Positions 36,310-51,300 of a DNA stretch of 64,000 nucleotides are shown here, piece after piece. Below the pieces are notes generated by a model. That model was not told the origin of the DNA, did no database searches, and worked only from the letters and a program-made list of their open reading frames with translations. Position 1 is the stretch's first letter; every line of letters starts with the position of its first letter. Origin of the DNA: Liolophura sinensis (Eukaryota; Mollusca; Polyplacophora; Chitonida; Chitonidae); the NCBI RefSeq assembly GCF_032854445.1, contig NC_088296.1:1304001-1368000 (forward strand), in the 5' to 3' direction. Both the position numbers and the translations under genes were made by a program.

Positions 36310-39300
36310 GTATGTATTCTGCCCCGCTATTTATGACTGATACGTCCGTCAAGAAATCCACTACGTTTACAAGTGCATGCCTACCATAGCAGCGAGCTCC
36401 AGTGTTTTGGCATTTCTAATGCTTCTTCCAAATTACTACACTATGTTTCCTTCATAGTTATTGTTTTCGTTAACGTTTTCTTTAGTTTTGCCTGAACATA
36501 GCGATTCTTGACATGCTTGACCGGCCAATTCTCTCAATAACTTGATGTCCTCAAGAACATATCAGCTCTTTGCTGTAACGTTTTTACCCTTTGTACTAGC
36601 ATCTATTGTTTGTTTCCCTGGCTCTACGCTTGTATTTGCCGTTTCTACTCTATTTGCTCGAACATCTCTACTTCTTGTTTTGCGCTCTCCGCTGCTTGTT
36701 TATCTGTTTCAACGCCTTTTTGTTGTCTCGACTCCTTGTGCTGCTGTCTCAACTCTTTGTGCTACTGTCTCAACTACTTGTGCTGCTGTCTCACCTCCTT
36801 GTGCTGCTATCTCAACTCCCTGTGCTAGTATCCCAGCTCCTTGTGCTGCTATCTCAACTCTTAGTGCTACTATTCTCAGCTCCTTGTGCTGCTGTGTTAC
36901 CTCCTTGTGCTGCTGTCTCAACTCTGTGCTGCTGTCTCGACTCCTTGTGCTCCTGTCTCACCTCCCTGTGCTGCTGTCTCAACTCTTTGTGCTGTTGTCT
37001 CATCTCTTTGTGTTCCTGTCTCAACTCTTTGTGCTGTTGTCTCAACTCCTTGTGCTGCTGTCTCAACTCTTTAAATGGTAGCGTCTGCTCATTGTGCTGC
37101 TGTCTCAACTCTTTGTGCTGATATCTCAACTACATGTGCTGCTGTCACAACTCCTTGTGCTGCTGTCTCAACTCTTTGTGCTGCTGTCTCAACTTCCTGT
37201 GCTGCTGTCTCAACTCTGTGCTGCTGTCTCAAATCCTTGGGCTGATATCTCAACTCTCTGTCCTGCTGTCACAACTATCTGTCCTGCTGTCACAACTACC
37301 TGTGCTGCTGTCTCAACTCCTTGTGCTGCTGTCTCAACTCTTTAAATGGTAGCGTCTGCTCATTGTGCTGCTGTCTCAACTCTTTGTGCTGATATCTCAA
37401 CTACATATGCTGCTGTCACAACTCCTTGTGCTGCTGTCTCAACTCTTTGTGCTGCTGTCTCAACTTCCTGTGCTGCTGTCTCAACTCTTTGTGCTGCTGT
37501 CTCAAATCCTTGGGCTGATATCTCAACTCTCTGTCCTGCTGTCACAACTATCTGTCCTGCTGTCACAACTACCTGTGCTGCTGTCTCAACTCCTTGTGCT
37601 GATGTCTCAACTCTTTAATTGGTAGCCTCTGCTCATTGTGCTGCTGTCTAAATTCTTTGTGCTGCTGTCTCAACTCTTTGATTTGTAGCCTCTGCTCCTT
37701 TGGTTGCTGTCTCAATTATTTAATTTGTTGTCTCTACTCCTTCTGTTACCCTCTTGATCTGTTTCTTGAGTTGCTGTTTCTACTCCAGCTCTACCTCTTG
37801 GCCTACCCGCCTCTTGCTACGCCGTCATTACTTCATGTTTTGCCGTCGTCACTCTGTTTTGGTCACCTCTTCTCTCAGATATATGACCACCAGCTTGTCC
37901 CAGCCTGCTGATGCCCGCAATACTCCACTATTCGTGTTGTCCTCTGTACTTTCTGAACGTGAGCTTGTTCTTTCAGACATATGACCATCAATTAGTCCCA
38001 GCCTACAGATGCCCACAAAGCGTTCTCTTTATTTTGACGTCTCCACTTCTTTTGCTTTCCTCTCTACTTCCTGAATGTCTGCTGGTTCTTTCCGACATAT
38101 GACCATCAGTTACTCCTAGCCTACGGATGCCCACAAAGCCTTCCCTTTCTTTTGATGTCTCCACTTCTTGTGTTTTCCTCTCTATTTCCTGAATGTCTGC
38201 TTGTTCTTTCAGTCATATGACCATCGGTTAGTCCTAACCTTCGGATGCCTACAAAACCTTCTCTTTCTTCTGTTGTTCCCACTATTTGTGTTTTCCTGTC
38301 TATTTCCTGAATGTGAGCTTGTTCTTTCAGACACATGACCATCAGTTAGTCCCAGCCTACAGATGCCCACAAGGCCTTCTCTTCCTTTTGATGTCTCCAC
38401 TACTTGTGATTTCCTCTCTACTTCCTAAATGTGAGCTTGTTCTTTCAGACACATGACCATCAGTTAGTCCTAGCCTACGGATGCCCACAAAGCCTTCCCT
38501 TTCTTTTGATGTCTCCACTTCCTGTGCTTCCCTCTCTACTTCCTGAATGTGAGCTTGTTCTTTCAGACACATGACCATCTGTTAGTGCTTGCCTTCAGAT
38601 ACCCACAAAGCTTTCTCTTTCTTTTGATGTCTCCACTACTTGTGATTTCCTCTCTACTTTCTGAATGTGTGCTTGTTCTTTCAGACATATGACCATCAGT
38701 TACTCCCAGCCTACAGATGCCCACAAAGCCTTCCCTTTCTTTTGATGTCTCCACTACTTGTGATATCCTCTATTTCCTGAATGTGAGCTTGTTCTTTCAG
38801 ACATATGACCATCTGTTACTTCCAGCCTACATATGCCGACAAAGCCTTCTCTTTCTTCTGTTCTTCCCACTACTTGTGTTTTCCTCTCTACTTCCTGAAC
38901 GTGTGCTTGTTCTTTCAGACATATGACCATCAGTTACTCCCAGCCTACATATGCCGACAAAGCCTTCTCTTTCTTCTGTTGTTCCCACTACTTGTGTTTT
39001 CCTCTCTACTTCCTGAATGTGAGCTTGTTCTTTCAGACATATGACCATCAGTTAGTCCTAGCCTACGGATGCCCACAAAGCTTCCCCTTTCTTCTGTTGT
39101 TCCCACTATTTGTGTTTTCCTTTGTACTTCCTGAACTTCTAATTGTTCTTTCAGATACATAACCATCAGTTAGTCCCAGCCTACAGATGCCCACAAAGCT
39201 TCCCCTTTCTTCTGTTGTTCCCACTATTTGTGTTTTCCTTTGTACTTCCTGAACTTCTAATTGTTCTTTCAGATACATGGCCACCACTCAATTCCAGCCT

Positions 39301-42300
39301 ACAGATGCTCGCAAAGCCTTCCCTTGTTTTGACGAGCCGGCCTTGAAGGCGGAGTTTAACATTATCCTTCTGAGGAAGCCTGACAGAATCTCACTGTCTA
39401 ACATGCCCATTGTCAGGACTGTAAACAGGTACGGGATGTTGTGTGTGTGTTTGGTGCTGAGGGTGGGGCGTGAGGGGTTGTCTGGGGGGTAGGGTCGGGG
39501 GTGGGGGGTGGATTATCTGTTGGACTGTTTTAAAAGGAAATAAATTTCTTAGCTTAACCATACTGGAAATGAAAATTCAGTACCTTTGGCGTAAGAACAT
39601 TTTAAATTGTTTATATGTTTTCTTAAGAAACTATAAGGTCTAGAAAGGGAGAAAAAAAACAAGTAAGAGCTGGACCTTTCCTAGTTACTACCATTTTGTA
39701 AACTTACATTATAATTAAACATATGGTCCCTTAGCCAGTGAGAAGACAGGGCTCCGGAAAATCCGCTTACGTAATTGGCAAAAATTATATAGCGCCTTCC
39801 TGTAGCTGACATTTGACAGTAGATACTGAGAGCGAGACAGATACTGAAACCAATGAAGGCTATACATTTTTATCTCCATAGGTTAAAGAGTTCAGGTCTA
39901 ACTAGTGGCGGCAAGTTATTGTATGTCTACTGTGTTGAGCATACCATTACACGCTTACAAAAAGGCGTAACAAATCATGAACAGAAACCTGAATATTCTG
40001 AATTGTTTGGGCTTAACATCGTTTGAGGTTTTTTTGTCTTTTGTAAGGTTTAGCTGTAAGGCAATAATTAACTGTAATTATTCAATAATTCGCCGATGGC
40101 TTTATGTCAAAAGGTAGTTATGCTAGTTAACGAAGATTGGACAATTTTTCCGGGACTTTCCGGGTTCCGTCACCATACCATACCATGACGTAAATGACGT
40201 CATCGATGAGCCTACTGTGAACCCAGGAGAAGCCTAGCGCCCTCTCCCATTCCTACCTCCATTTGGAACTATATCCCCTATGACGTCACAACTGCAGGTT
40301 ACTTTAAAGACACATTTACGCTGAGAAACTTTCGTACTTCTATGTGTTAGCACACATCGTAAACCGCACATGAAGAAATAAAAAGCAAACGTTTCGTGTA
40401 TCCTTTAAGGCTGATTCTTGACCCAGGGGTCTGGAGGTCAAGGGCATGGCAAAAAGTTGAGATGATTTCTACAAACGAACATTCTGCAAACAAATGGAAT
40501 GTTCGTGTCATCAACCCACGTACACATAAGTTGTATGGGTCCATGGAGATGTAGATAAATGACGATTTCATTCGTTTTTTTTTTTAACTGGATGCGGGCG
40601 GTATAAGTGGTCGAGGTGGAATAGATTGTCACGGACCAAACTACGCTGGCTGTCTGTCGTATAGGTCGCGGGTTCGAATACAAATCCAGCTGGGCCGGAT
40701 GTGTGCTCGGCTAGGACTGTGGAATTTGTTTTGCATATAAATCTGATCATCGCCGAGAGAACTATTAAACATCAGAGTTAGAATTAAAACTCCAGTTAGA
40801 TAAATGACAGAAAACATATCAACCTATCTTAAAATTAAAAAAAAAATAAAATCTTGACATGGGGAATGTGTTGCAGACAAGAAGCGTGTTTCTGCCCCCC
40901 ACTCCCACTCCTCCCTCCCCTCCTCCTCCCACCTCAATTTCTTTCATAACAAGCACGTTATATACAGAAACTAGAACTGATACACACGCGAGAAATAAAG
41001 CTGCGGTTGGGCTAAAGCTATCATGAACGCTTGTGTTCTTTCTCTCTCAGGCCGGACGGTTTTGTGGCTGACGTTTACCAGAAAACCGTTAAGATGTCAA
41101 CCTATTTACTGGCATTCATCATCTGTGACTTTACATACAGGGAAAAAATAACTGACGGAAATACGACGGTAAGTGAAGAGCAATGGACGTCCGAAACGTG
41201 TATAACCTAAATGTATCTATGTACAGAGCAGTTTTTCAGGCATATGACGACGAGCAGCCTGTAGGTGAGTGTAAGCCCAACAGATACTCTTATCTTTTTG
41301 TGTTAGGGCGAATCCATGCCAGAAAAAGTGCTGCCGTCACTGAGGTGTCATGCCAAAGACACCAGACGTGACACCCCACCTACATTGTGCCAACCAGTCC
41401 TGTTTCCTTGCTCTAATCCCTCAGGAGAGACACAGGACGTCTTAATAACCGAATTAGCTATATGAATAGCTGTAAGTGCACTGGAATTTAACGTGCAAAA
41501 TAAGTCAAAAGAAAACTATAGGGCTGTTTCATACGTTGTGTTTCTAGCTGAAGTGCAGTGTACTGCTATGAAGCTGAAGTCGACATACCCAATGCAGGTT
41601 GAGATTGGTCGACATGTCCCCAACTTTCGTTTGTTCATAATGTATGCACATGGTAACCGTCTATCTTCCTCCACAGTATCGGGTCTACGCTAGACCGGAA
41701 GCCATCGATCAGGCCGAGTACGCGCTGGAGACCGGTGTGAAAATCCTCCAATACTTCGAGACGTACTTCAACATCTCTTTCCCACTGCCCAAATTAGGTA
41801 AGGCTTTGTATGTCTCGATTCTATAGGTCGGCTCCGCTCTGCATATTGTGATTTTTCTGCAAAATCATCAACCATAGAAGAAAAAGGATAAGAAAAATAA
41901 TTAAATGCATTGTACCTTGTTTTACCTTCAACATCATCATAAAGATGTGTAGTATGGTAAGATTACGTGCTCATAAATTCACGTCCATCTTCAGATATGA
42001 TCGCTATTCCTGACTTTTCTGCTGGAGCTATGGAGAACTGGGGCCTGATCACGTACAGAGAGACGGCTATGTTGTATGATCCCCTGACGTCGTCAGAGGG
42101 AAACAAGGAAAGAGTGGCTATCGTTGTATCCCATGAGCTAGCCCACATGGTGAGTTGTCTTCAGTTCAGAGCACTTGAGCGCATCAGAGCACTTGAGCAT
42201 AGTAAACCAGGACAGAATTGGGAATTCAACAAATGGAGTAGGAATTGGAATATATAAGTCAAATGAGAAAATATTCTCCAATAAACCAGTAAGTGACACA

Positions 42301-45300
42301 GTCATTAGATGTAGCCAATCGCTCTTTCATTTTCCCTTTCAGTGGTTTGGCAACTTAGTGACGCCGAGCTGGTGGGACGATCTCTGGCTGAACGAAGGAT
42401 TCGCCACGTTTGTGGAGTACATTGGTGTGGATCATGCTCATCCTGACTGGAAGATGGTAAGTTACCGACGCTTGTAATCACTTCCTGATTTGCTTACTTA
42501 TGAGCAAATCAACGTTGTAATGACTCCCTGTTGAGGATAGCTACTTTAAGTTGCACACGAGCTAAGGAAGATACGTAATAAATGGAAGAGTAAAGACCGA
42601 ATAGAAACAAGGAAAATAAGAAGAAGGAACTGAATGCTTCAGTGTTAACACGAAAAGGGTTGGTCGTGAGTTTCCTCCAGTGTTAACACGAAAAGGGTTG
42701 GTCGTGAGTTTCCTCCAGTGTTAACACGAAAAGGGTTGGTCGTGAGTTTCCCCCAGTGTTAACACGAAAAGGGTTGGTCGAGAGTTTCCCCCAGTGTTAA
42801 CACGAAAAGGGTTGGTCGTGAGTTTCCCCCAGTGTTAACACGAAAAGGGTTGGTCGTGAGTTTCCTTCAGTATTAACACGAAAAGGGTTGGTCGTGAGTT
42901 TCCCCCAGTGTTAACACGAAAAGGGTTGGTCGTGAGTTTCCTTCAGTATTAACACGAAAAGCGTTGGTCGTGAGTTTCCTCCAGTGTTAACACGAAAAGG
43001 GTTGGTCGTGAGTTTCCCCCAGTGTTAACACGAAAAGGGTTGGTCGTGAGTTTCCCCCAGTGTTAACACGAAAAGGGTTGGTCGTGAGTTTCCTTCAGTA
43101 TTAACACGAAAAGGGTTGGTCGTGAGTTTCCCCCAGTGTTAACACGAAAAGGGTTGGTCGTGAGTTTCCCCCAGTGTTAACACGAAAAGGGTTGGTCGTG
43201 AGTTTCCCCCAGTGTTAACACGAAAAGGGTTGGTCGTGAGTTTCCTTCAGTATTAACACGAAAAGGGTTGGTTGTGAGTTTCCCCCAGTGTTAACACGAA
43301 AAGGGTTGGTCGTGAGTTTCCCCCAGTGTTAACACGAAAAGGGTTGGTAGTGAGTTTCCCCCAGTGTTAACACGAAAAGGGTTGGTCGTGAGTTTCCTTC
43401 AGTATTAACACGAAAAGGGTTGGTCGTGAGTTTCCCCCAGTGTTAACACGAAAAGGGGTGGTCGTGAGTTTCCCCCAGTGTTAACACGAAAAGGGTTGGT
43501 CGTGAGTTTCCCCCAGTGTTAACACGAAAAGGGTTGGTCGTGAGTTTCCTTCAGTATTAACACGAAAAGGGTTGGTCGTGAGTTTCCCCCAGTGTTAACA
43601 CGAAAAGGGTTGGTCGTGAGTTTCCCCCAGTGTTAACACGAAAAGGGTTGGTCGTGAGTTTCCCCCAGTGTTAACACGAAAAGGGTTGGTCGTGAGTTTT
43701 CCCCAGTGTTAACACGAAAAGGGTTGGTCGTGAGTTTCCTTCAGTATTAACACGAAAAGGGTTGGTCGTGAGTTTCCCCCAGTGTTAACACGAAAAGGGT
43801 TGGTCGTGAGTTTCCCCCAGTGTTAACACGAAAAGGGTTGGTCGTGAGTTTCCCCCAGTGTTAACACGAAAAGGGTTGGTCGTGAGTTTCCCCCAGTGTT
43901 AACACGAAAGGGGTTGGTCGTGAGTTTCCCCCAGTGTTAACACGAAAAGGGTTGGTCGTGAGTTTCCCCCAGTGTTAACACGAAAAGGGTTGGTCGTGAG
44001 TTTCCTTCAGTATTAACACGAAAAGGGTTGGTCGTGAGTTTCCCCCAGTGTTAACACGAAAAGGGTTGGTCGTGAGTTTCCCCCAGTGTTAACACGAAAA
44101 GGGTTGGTCGTGAGTTTCCCCCAGTGTTAACACGAAAAGGGTTGGTCGTGAGTTTCCTTCAGTATTAACACGAAAAGGGTTGGTCGTGAGTTTCCCCCAG
44201 TGTTAACACGAAAAGGGTTGGTCGTGAGTTTCCCCCAGTGTTAACACGAAAAGGGTTGGTCGTGAGTTTCCTCCAGTGTTAACACGAAAAGGGTTGGTCG
44301 TGAGTTTCCTCCAGTGTTAACACGAAAAGGGTTGGTCGTGAGTTTCCTCCAGTAAGTGACACGGTCTTTACTTCCACCATAGTGTAGGCCGCCGTCGTAG
44401 AAATGAAATATTCTTGAGTACAGCGTAAAACACCCATCAGATAAATAAATAAAACGGTTGGCTGGCTACATTTGCCATGATTTGCCTGCTGGCTACATTT
44501 GCAATGAGTTCCTGCTGGCTACATTTGCAATGACTTGCTTAGTTGGTGTTTAATGCTGTAAGGTGGGTTGTGCATAGGTGGGCGGTTTTATAAACAAACG
44601 GTGGGGCAGTGTAAAAGTTAAAAACTAAGTAAAACATAACTACTTCGTTAATAATAGGGATGAATTATCGACCTCATTTTGTGTCTTTCCGCTGCAGCAT
44701 GACACTTACGTGCAGAGTGAAGTACACAGAGCCTTCCAGCTGGATGGACTCGTGACGTCGCATCCCCTTTACGCCCCTGTCAATCACCCGGATGAGATAT
44801 ACTCGATATTTGATAGCATTTCATACTCCAAGGTAAGGCAGACATACAAAGGCATGCAGTAACAGACACTTACTTGTTCCAAGGTGTACAAGCATTTCAG
44901 GTCGGGATTAGCTTTTATTCCACACTGAAATCTAACTGGCTTTTATTAAAAGAAGAGTGCCATTAAAATTGAAGATGATATTAAGAGTTAAGAGTTTAGA
45001 AGTGACCATGTTTAGCGATGCAAATGATGACGGCGATAATAGCAGGGATGACGACCATGATGACAAACTGTCTAAACGTTTGCTAAATTGTTGTTTAACA
45101 ACGTTTAACATAAGTCTATCATTTTCTCCTGCTATCCAGGGTGCAGCTGTCATCAACATGATCAAAGCTTTCCTGGGAGAGAAGACATTCCTCAAGGGCT
45201 TACAGGTGAGAGCAAAATACTGCGTCCAGCCACTGCCACCCACAGAAGTGCTGATCGTTGATAATCAGAACACCTGAGTCCTGGGTTGTCTGGCCAATGT

Positions 45301-48300
45301 TTATTTATTTATTCGATCGGTGTTTTATGTCGTACCCGAAGAATATTTCATTTACACGACAGTAGTCCGCATTATGGTTTGGAGGAAACCGGGCAAAGCC
45401 TTGGGGAATCCCGCTACCGCCCGACCTTCACTCGTACAGCCGGAGAGGACGACAGCATGAACTGGACTTGAACTCCGCATTGTTGAGAGGCTTCTTGTTC
45501 ATGGCGCCGTGCTGGCACGATAATCACGTCAGGCCAATGCGTGTTAATCTTAGTGCTGACATTTGCCCGCCTCGACTGAGTTATGGCCGCTGTTACGGAA
45601 GTAAAATTTGCATTGAAAGTCAATATTTCTTGCGTTGAGAGCCATCCCGGTTTCCTCCACTGACCGCCCTCCCATAAACCGAAATCCTTGAGTGTGGCGT
45701 TAAACAATATTCAATCAGTCAATCTATCAGTCAGTCTGCTAATCAATCAATCAGATCACTAAACCAACTGTTACTTATTTCAGAATTATTTGGTGGAGTT
45801 GTCTTTTGATGCCGCCTTCCATGACGATCTCTGGGACGCCCTCACAAAGGTAACAGGGAATTTTCACTAGTGCCTTCCTTCCTTGCTTCCTAATGCCTTC
45901 CTTCCATTCACCGGTTCATTCATACATTCTCTCCTCCTTGCCTTGATTCTATTCGCGCTTACCTCCCTTTACACAAAAAAATAATCTGTTAATTTTTCAG
46001 AACATCTGTTGATGGTAGAATATATCCTGTTATCATAACACAATATTCTGTCAAACATCACATAATACCCTGTTAGTTAAATAGAATCGTTATCTTGAAT
46101 TTCTAGAAGATGTGTGTTATATTTAACAGAACAGTCAGCTGCAATAACAGAACACATTCTAACATCACTCAGATAACAGACTTTCCCTGAAATTCTGCAT
46201 TATTTTTAATTAATTGCTCTCCTGTGCTGACAGCAAGCGACCGCGGACGGCAACCCTGTGGACGTGAAGGATGTGATGGACACGTGGATACTGCAGATGA
46301 ATTACCCTGTGGTCACGTTCAGCCGCTCCCCCGGGGCTGTGGTGGTCAGCCAGCAGCGGTATCTCCAGGATCCGTCAGCTCAGGACACAGGCAAATACCC
46401 ATCTCCTTACGGGTACGTGTTTGTTTGATTCGGTTAAATCTGAATGGGCTTGTTTGATTGTGCTTAGACTGCCCGTGTTTGATTTGATTAACTTGTTTCG
46501 TTTGGTTTGATTGAATCTGGTTTGGTTTGATTGGATCAAGTTCGATTGATGTGGTTTGATATAATTTTCATTGGTTGTGGTTTCAGTGATTTTGGTATCA
46601 ATGCTTTGATTTATTTCGGTTTGAGTAGCCTTGGTTTAAATGGTTTTTGGTATAAATGGCTTTGGTGTGATTTTGCTGTGAGTGAATGATTTGGGTGTGA
46701 GTGATTTAGGAGTGAATGATTTCGGTGTGAGTGATTTAGGAGTGAATGACTTTGGTGTGAGTGATTTTGGAGTAAATGATTTTGGTGTCAGTGATTTTGG
46801 AGTGAATGATTTTGGTGTCAGTGATTTTGAAGTGAATAATTTTGGTGTCAGTGATTTTGAAGTGAATAATTTTGGTGTCAGTGATTTTGGAGTGAATGAT
46901 TTTGGTGTCAGTGATTTTGGTGTCAATGATGTGTCAAAATCAAAGGGTTTAGATATTATTCTCTGCGGACAATCTTCCCCGTACTTCCACATTAACATCT
47001 TCGAGAAAACAGATTTTTACTTACTAAATCAAAATTTTTAACACCCTGTTAAAGGATGTAAGAACAGGCCTTCTTTTTCAAGCTCCAACCCCAGAAATAT
47101 ACGTCCCCAAACCAGATGCAAAATAGCAATGCAGAAATTTAAAGTGTATCAACAGCCTGGCTGTATTTTCACACAGTTCCTTGATGTTAACTTTTATATT
47201 GTTAAAACGTTTGAGGATTGTAAGGAACTTTATTTTATACTTTTTGACATTTCTAAAACCTTTGATGCGTAATATTTATATGCAACAGTCATTCATTCTT
47301 CAGTTCAGAGAAAAGGCTTCAGTTAGACTGAATTTCACCAATTGTGGTCTGGGAAGAACAGTTTCATTGTAAATTGACCGAACTGCATTGGATAAATCAG
47401 ATATTATTATTGTTGTTGTTGTTGTTGTAGTTGTTGTTATTATTATTGCTCATGTGTAACGTGTAACGCTATCTAGGTTGACCCGGTCATGGGCGTTAAC
47501 ACAACTATCTGTGTCACTAAGGTGCCGCCCTTATTTTTTTTTTGTCTGAATACAGGTACACGTGGGAAGTCCCTGTGACCTTCACCTCCGACACAGAGAT
47601 GGACTTTACCAATAGCCGCGTTCATTGGTTGAGGCGAAACCAAACAAACAGTAAGGAACACTTTTTTACAACACCCAAGTAAATCGTTTGATTATAGACT
47701 AGAGAAACATTGAAAAGTTTACGGGCACTGTCTTCCGTCGTGAATAAAGAGGTGTAACATCAACCTGCGGATGGTTGTGGATTTCCCCCAGGCTCTGTCC
47801 GGTGTTCCCCCTCCTTAACACTGTCCCCAGCTGTTTTCTCTATAACTACTGTAGGGCACAGCGTAAAAGATTAATCAAAAAAAAAAACAAATCACGAAGG
47901 ACGCGGGTGATTGCAATAAGTGTTGTGCATATTTGTCACCTAGCCTGTCTGTCATTCACCACAACATAATTGTCAGCCAGTCTGTCTGTCATTCACCACA
48001 ACATATTTGTCAGCCAGCCAGTCTGTCTGTCAATCACCACAACATATTTGTCATCTAGCCTGTCTGTCATTCACCACAACATATTTGTCAGCCTGTCTGT
48101 CTGTCATTCACCACAACATATTCGTCAGTCAGCCTGTCTGTCATTCACCACAACATATTTGTCAGCCAGTCTCTCTGTCATTCACCACAACATATTTGTC
48201 AGCCTGTCTGTCTGTCATTCACCACAACATATTTGTCTTTCTCAGTGTAGTTTATGGATCAGACATGATGTTGGTTCCACCTGAGGTGGCCATACCTGTT

Positions 48301-51300
48301 TGGTACAAGCATGTTTATAGGGTCAGTAGAAGTAAATTGAGACATGATAGCCTTTCTGCAAAGGTGGCTTTATTATACATTTTGATAAACTGAAAAATCA
48401 CCTGGTATGGTGTTTCTCAAGTAACAAAACACAAGGGAAAGGTCAATATATCGTAGGCTCTCAGTTCAACTGAATATTGTCTTGTGGCCAATTTAAAAGG
48501 GTGGTTTGGATTGTTTATGAAAGAAAGAGAATTCGGCAGTCCACATTTTGTCTACATTTTCATGTACGCTATTAGTTGAATATTTTGTTGACCTGCACAT
48601 CTACACGTAAGATTTGCAATGTTTTCAGCTGGGCTGATAAGAGTTTATCAACAGTTTACGCCCATTACTACGGTGAATTAAGGTAGATTAGCTCAGGTAA
48701 ATTTGAAATGTTTATAAACAACAATGTCAGTGCAAGCATTTGATCAGATTTTTTGAGTCTCAATCAAGAATATTGATATTGAAAGTACCACCAAACACGA
48801 AGGGCTAAATTACTCTGTAATACTCTGCAGAGGGTAAATGTTGACTTTGAAATTAAAGGAAAGAAAAAAAAACACTATTATGAAGTGAAATCCTTTTTTT
48901 TTCAAAACTTACTACCTAGAAAATTGCATTTAAAATACTGGACGCTTCAGTGAGTGAGTTGAATGAATCACCTGATTTTGCTTTTCGGATGAGAGGGACA
49001 ATCTCCTCTATCCAGACAGCTGACCTTGCAACGAACCGATGACTTCCGGAATTAAAGCCACCATGCAATTAAGACATCAAATTAAGAAGCAAGATGTAAC
49101 TTAAACATCCATGGCACCCGCTGACAGATAAATGAGAGTGTGATAGTCCCTCTGCAAGAATCAAAAGTCGTGCAGTTTCCTTGAAGTCAACAGTTAATAG
49201 TAAACTTTAAGTCTTCTGTGTGGCTACAAAGAAAATTACTAAAGCATTCCTTTTTGCCCCTGTAGCTCACCCCTGTAGCTCACCCCTGTATCTCACCCCT
49301 CTCCCAACCCAGATACGGCTAAAATGTCATCTTTCATCAGCAAATCTACCATTATAGTTGGAATCAGTTATGGAAGAATTCTGAAAGCTAAATACTCCGT
49401 TCCTGAGTTGATTGGGGATTCAAATAGCGCTGTTATGAGAGTAGGCAATATATGAGTTAGCACACTGAACAACAGGTACGTTTGTTAAAGGGGGCATAAC
49501 CCATACAAAGCTACCAATCTGTGAGGACTATCATATGGAAAACATGCACTAAAGACATTTACCACCAAATAAAAAGCAAGATTTGGCCACCTTCAGGGGT
49601 GCCAATATGTGAAATTTTGGGCCTTGGCATCATGAACTAATAATGCTCTCTGACTTTTTTCTTCAGTCACGATCAGTAATCCGAATATCCTTCCGCCAGA
49701 GAACGATGGACTGTCATGGGTAATCGGCAATGTCCGGCAGAATTGTTATTATCGAGTCAACTACGACATGACCAACTGGGAGGCTCTCATTAAACAGTTG
49801 AAGAGAGACCATACGGTACTGTCTTGCTAAAATTATTTATTTATTTACTTACTTCTGTGGTCCTCTGTTAATTATGCCCTGTGGTCATGTAACTAGAATG
49901 TACAAGATCTTTCTACATAAAGTCTCGTACAAAGCCGTCAGTTTCACGTTACAATAGGGTACCAAGGGAAGCAGTCAAAACGTGAACGGAAAAACCGCGT
50001 CATACATGTATAAAGACATTGAAGTCAAATTTGAATTGCGCTCACCAGTTTGCCGGCTCATCAAATTTCATGCTCACCGATTTAAATAGGCTTATTAGCG
50101 GAAACCAAAAAGTTTATATCACTTTAATTATAGCATAGTTTTGAACCGTTGAACAAACTGCCTACTGGAGACCAGGCAATGCGAAACAGGCGAGATTCCG
50201 CGAGACTAAGTGTACACGTAAATGGATCGTGTCTACACACTCGTAAATGCGGCTGCGCATGCTCAATGAGCCCTGGACACAAGGCGATGTGACCCATTGC
50301 AATGTTTACATTATATTTCAGATTTGTTATTGGCAAAATGTTTGTGTTGTGTAGAGAAATTTAGAAGTCAAATAATCATATTTGTTCTGTTTTGTTTTGT
50401 TCACAGAAAATTGATCCAGTTAATAGAGCCCAAATCATCAGCGACTCGTGGAGTTTAGCGAAGTAGGTTTTTATGTTCAGTATATATGTGACATTTACCG
50501 TATGTCCTCAAAACAACGAAAGGGCAGTCTACGCCGTTAGATTATTTATGGTGGGTCTAAAAAGGAAATTTTGAGCTGAATAAAGACATAATTGAATAGA
50601 AGAAATAGTACATTTCATTTCAAAAATGAATATACCATGTGCAATGATACCATTGACTGAAACTGCCGCACTCCGTATTGTATTTTGTGAGCCACCTTTG
50701 CGCAGTCGCGTGACTAGATATCAAATATCGCTCTAAGCAATGGACAACTTCTTCATGAGAACGAACAAGTAAATATAGCTTCAGCTGACCATTTTCACAA
50801 TTCTGTGTTATTTCCTTGTTTGAAAGTTTTTTCATAAATGAATGAATGAAGATGGGTAAAAATATGACTTAACACTGCTCTTCATAAATCGTGTTATCAC
50901 GATTGAAACGAAAAATTCCCAACAAAAATTGATTTAGTCTTTAGGATAACCATATAGAATCGCCCATCTTCATTCACGCGAAGTGTTCCTTAGTCCAACG
51001 ACCAGCCCGGATAGCACAGTTGGTAGAGCGCCCGCTTCGGGAGCGATAGATCCAGGACCAATCCCGGTCGAGTCCCACCTCAGACATTAAACGAGGTGCT
51101 TGACGTTCAGCATGAAGGGGATAGTGCAATCTCTATCAGCTCAACCTATATAATGGCTCGGGCCTTCAGTAAGTCGTCCCAGAGAAGCAGCACTAGATAA
51201 AAGAGCGGTGGAAATCCATCCTGCAACAAAGAGGCACATTACATACACACTAAGGATTCCTTGGTCGTCATATAACTGAAAAATTGTTAAGTACTACGTT

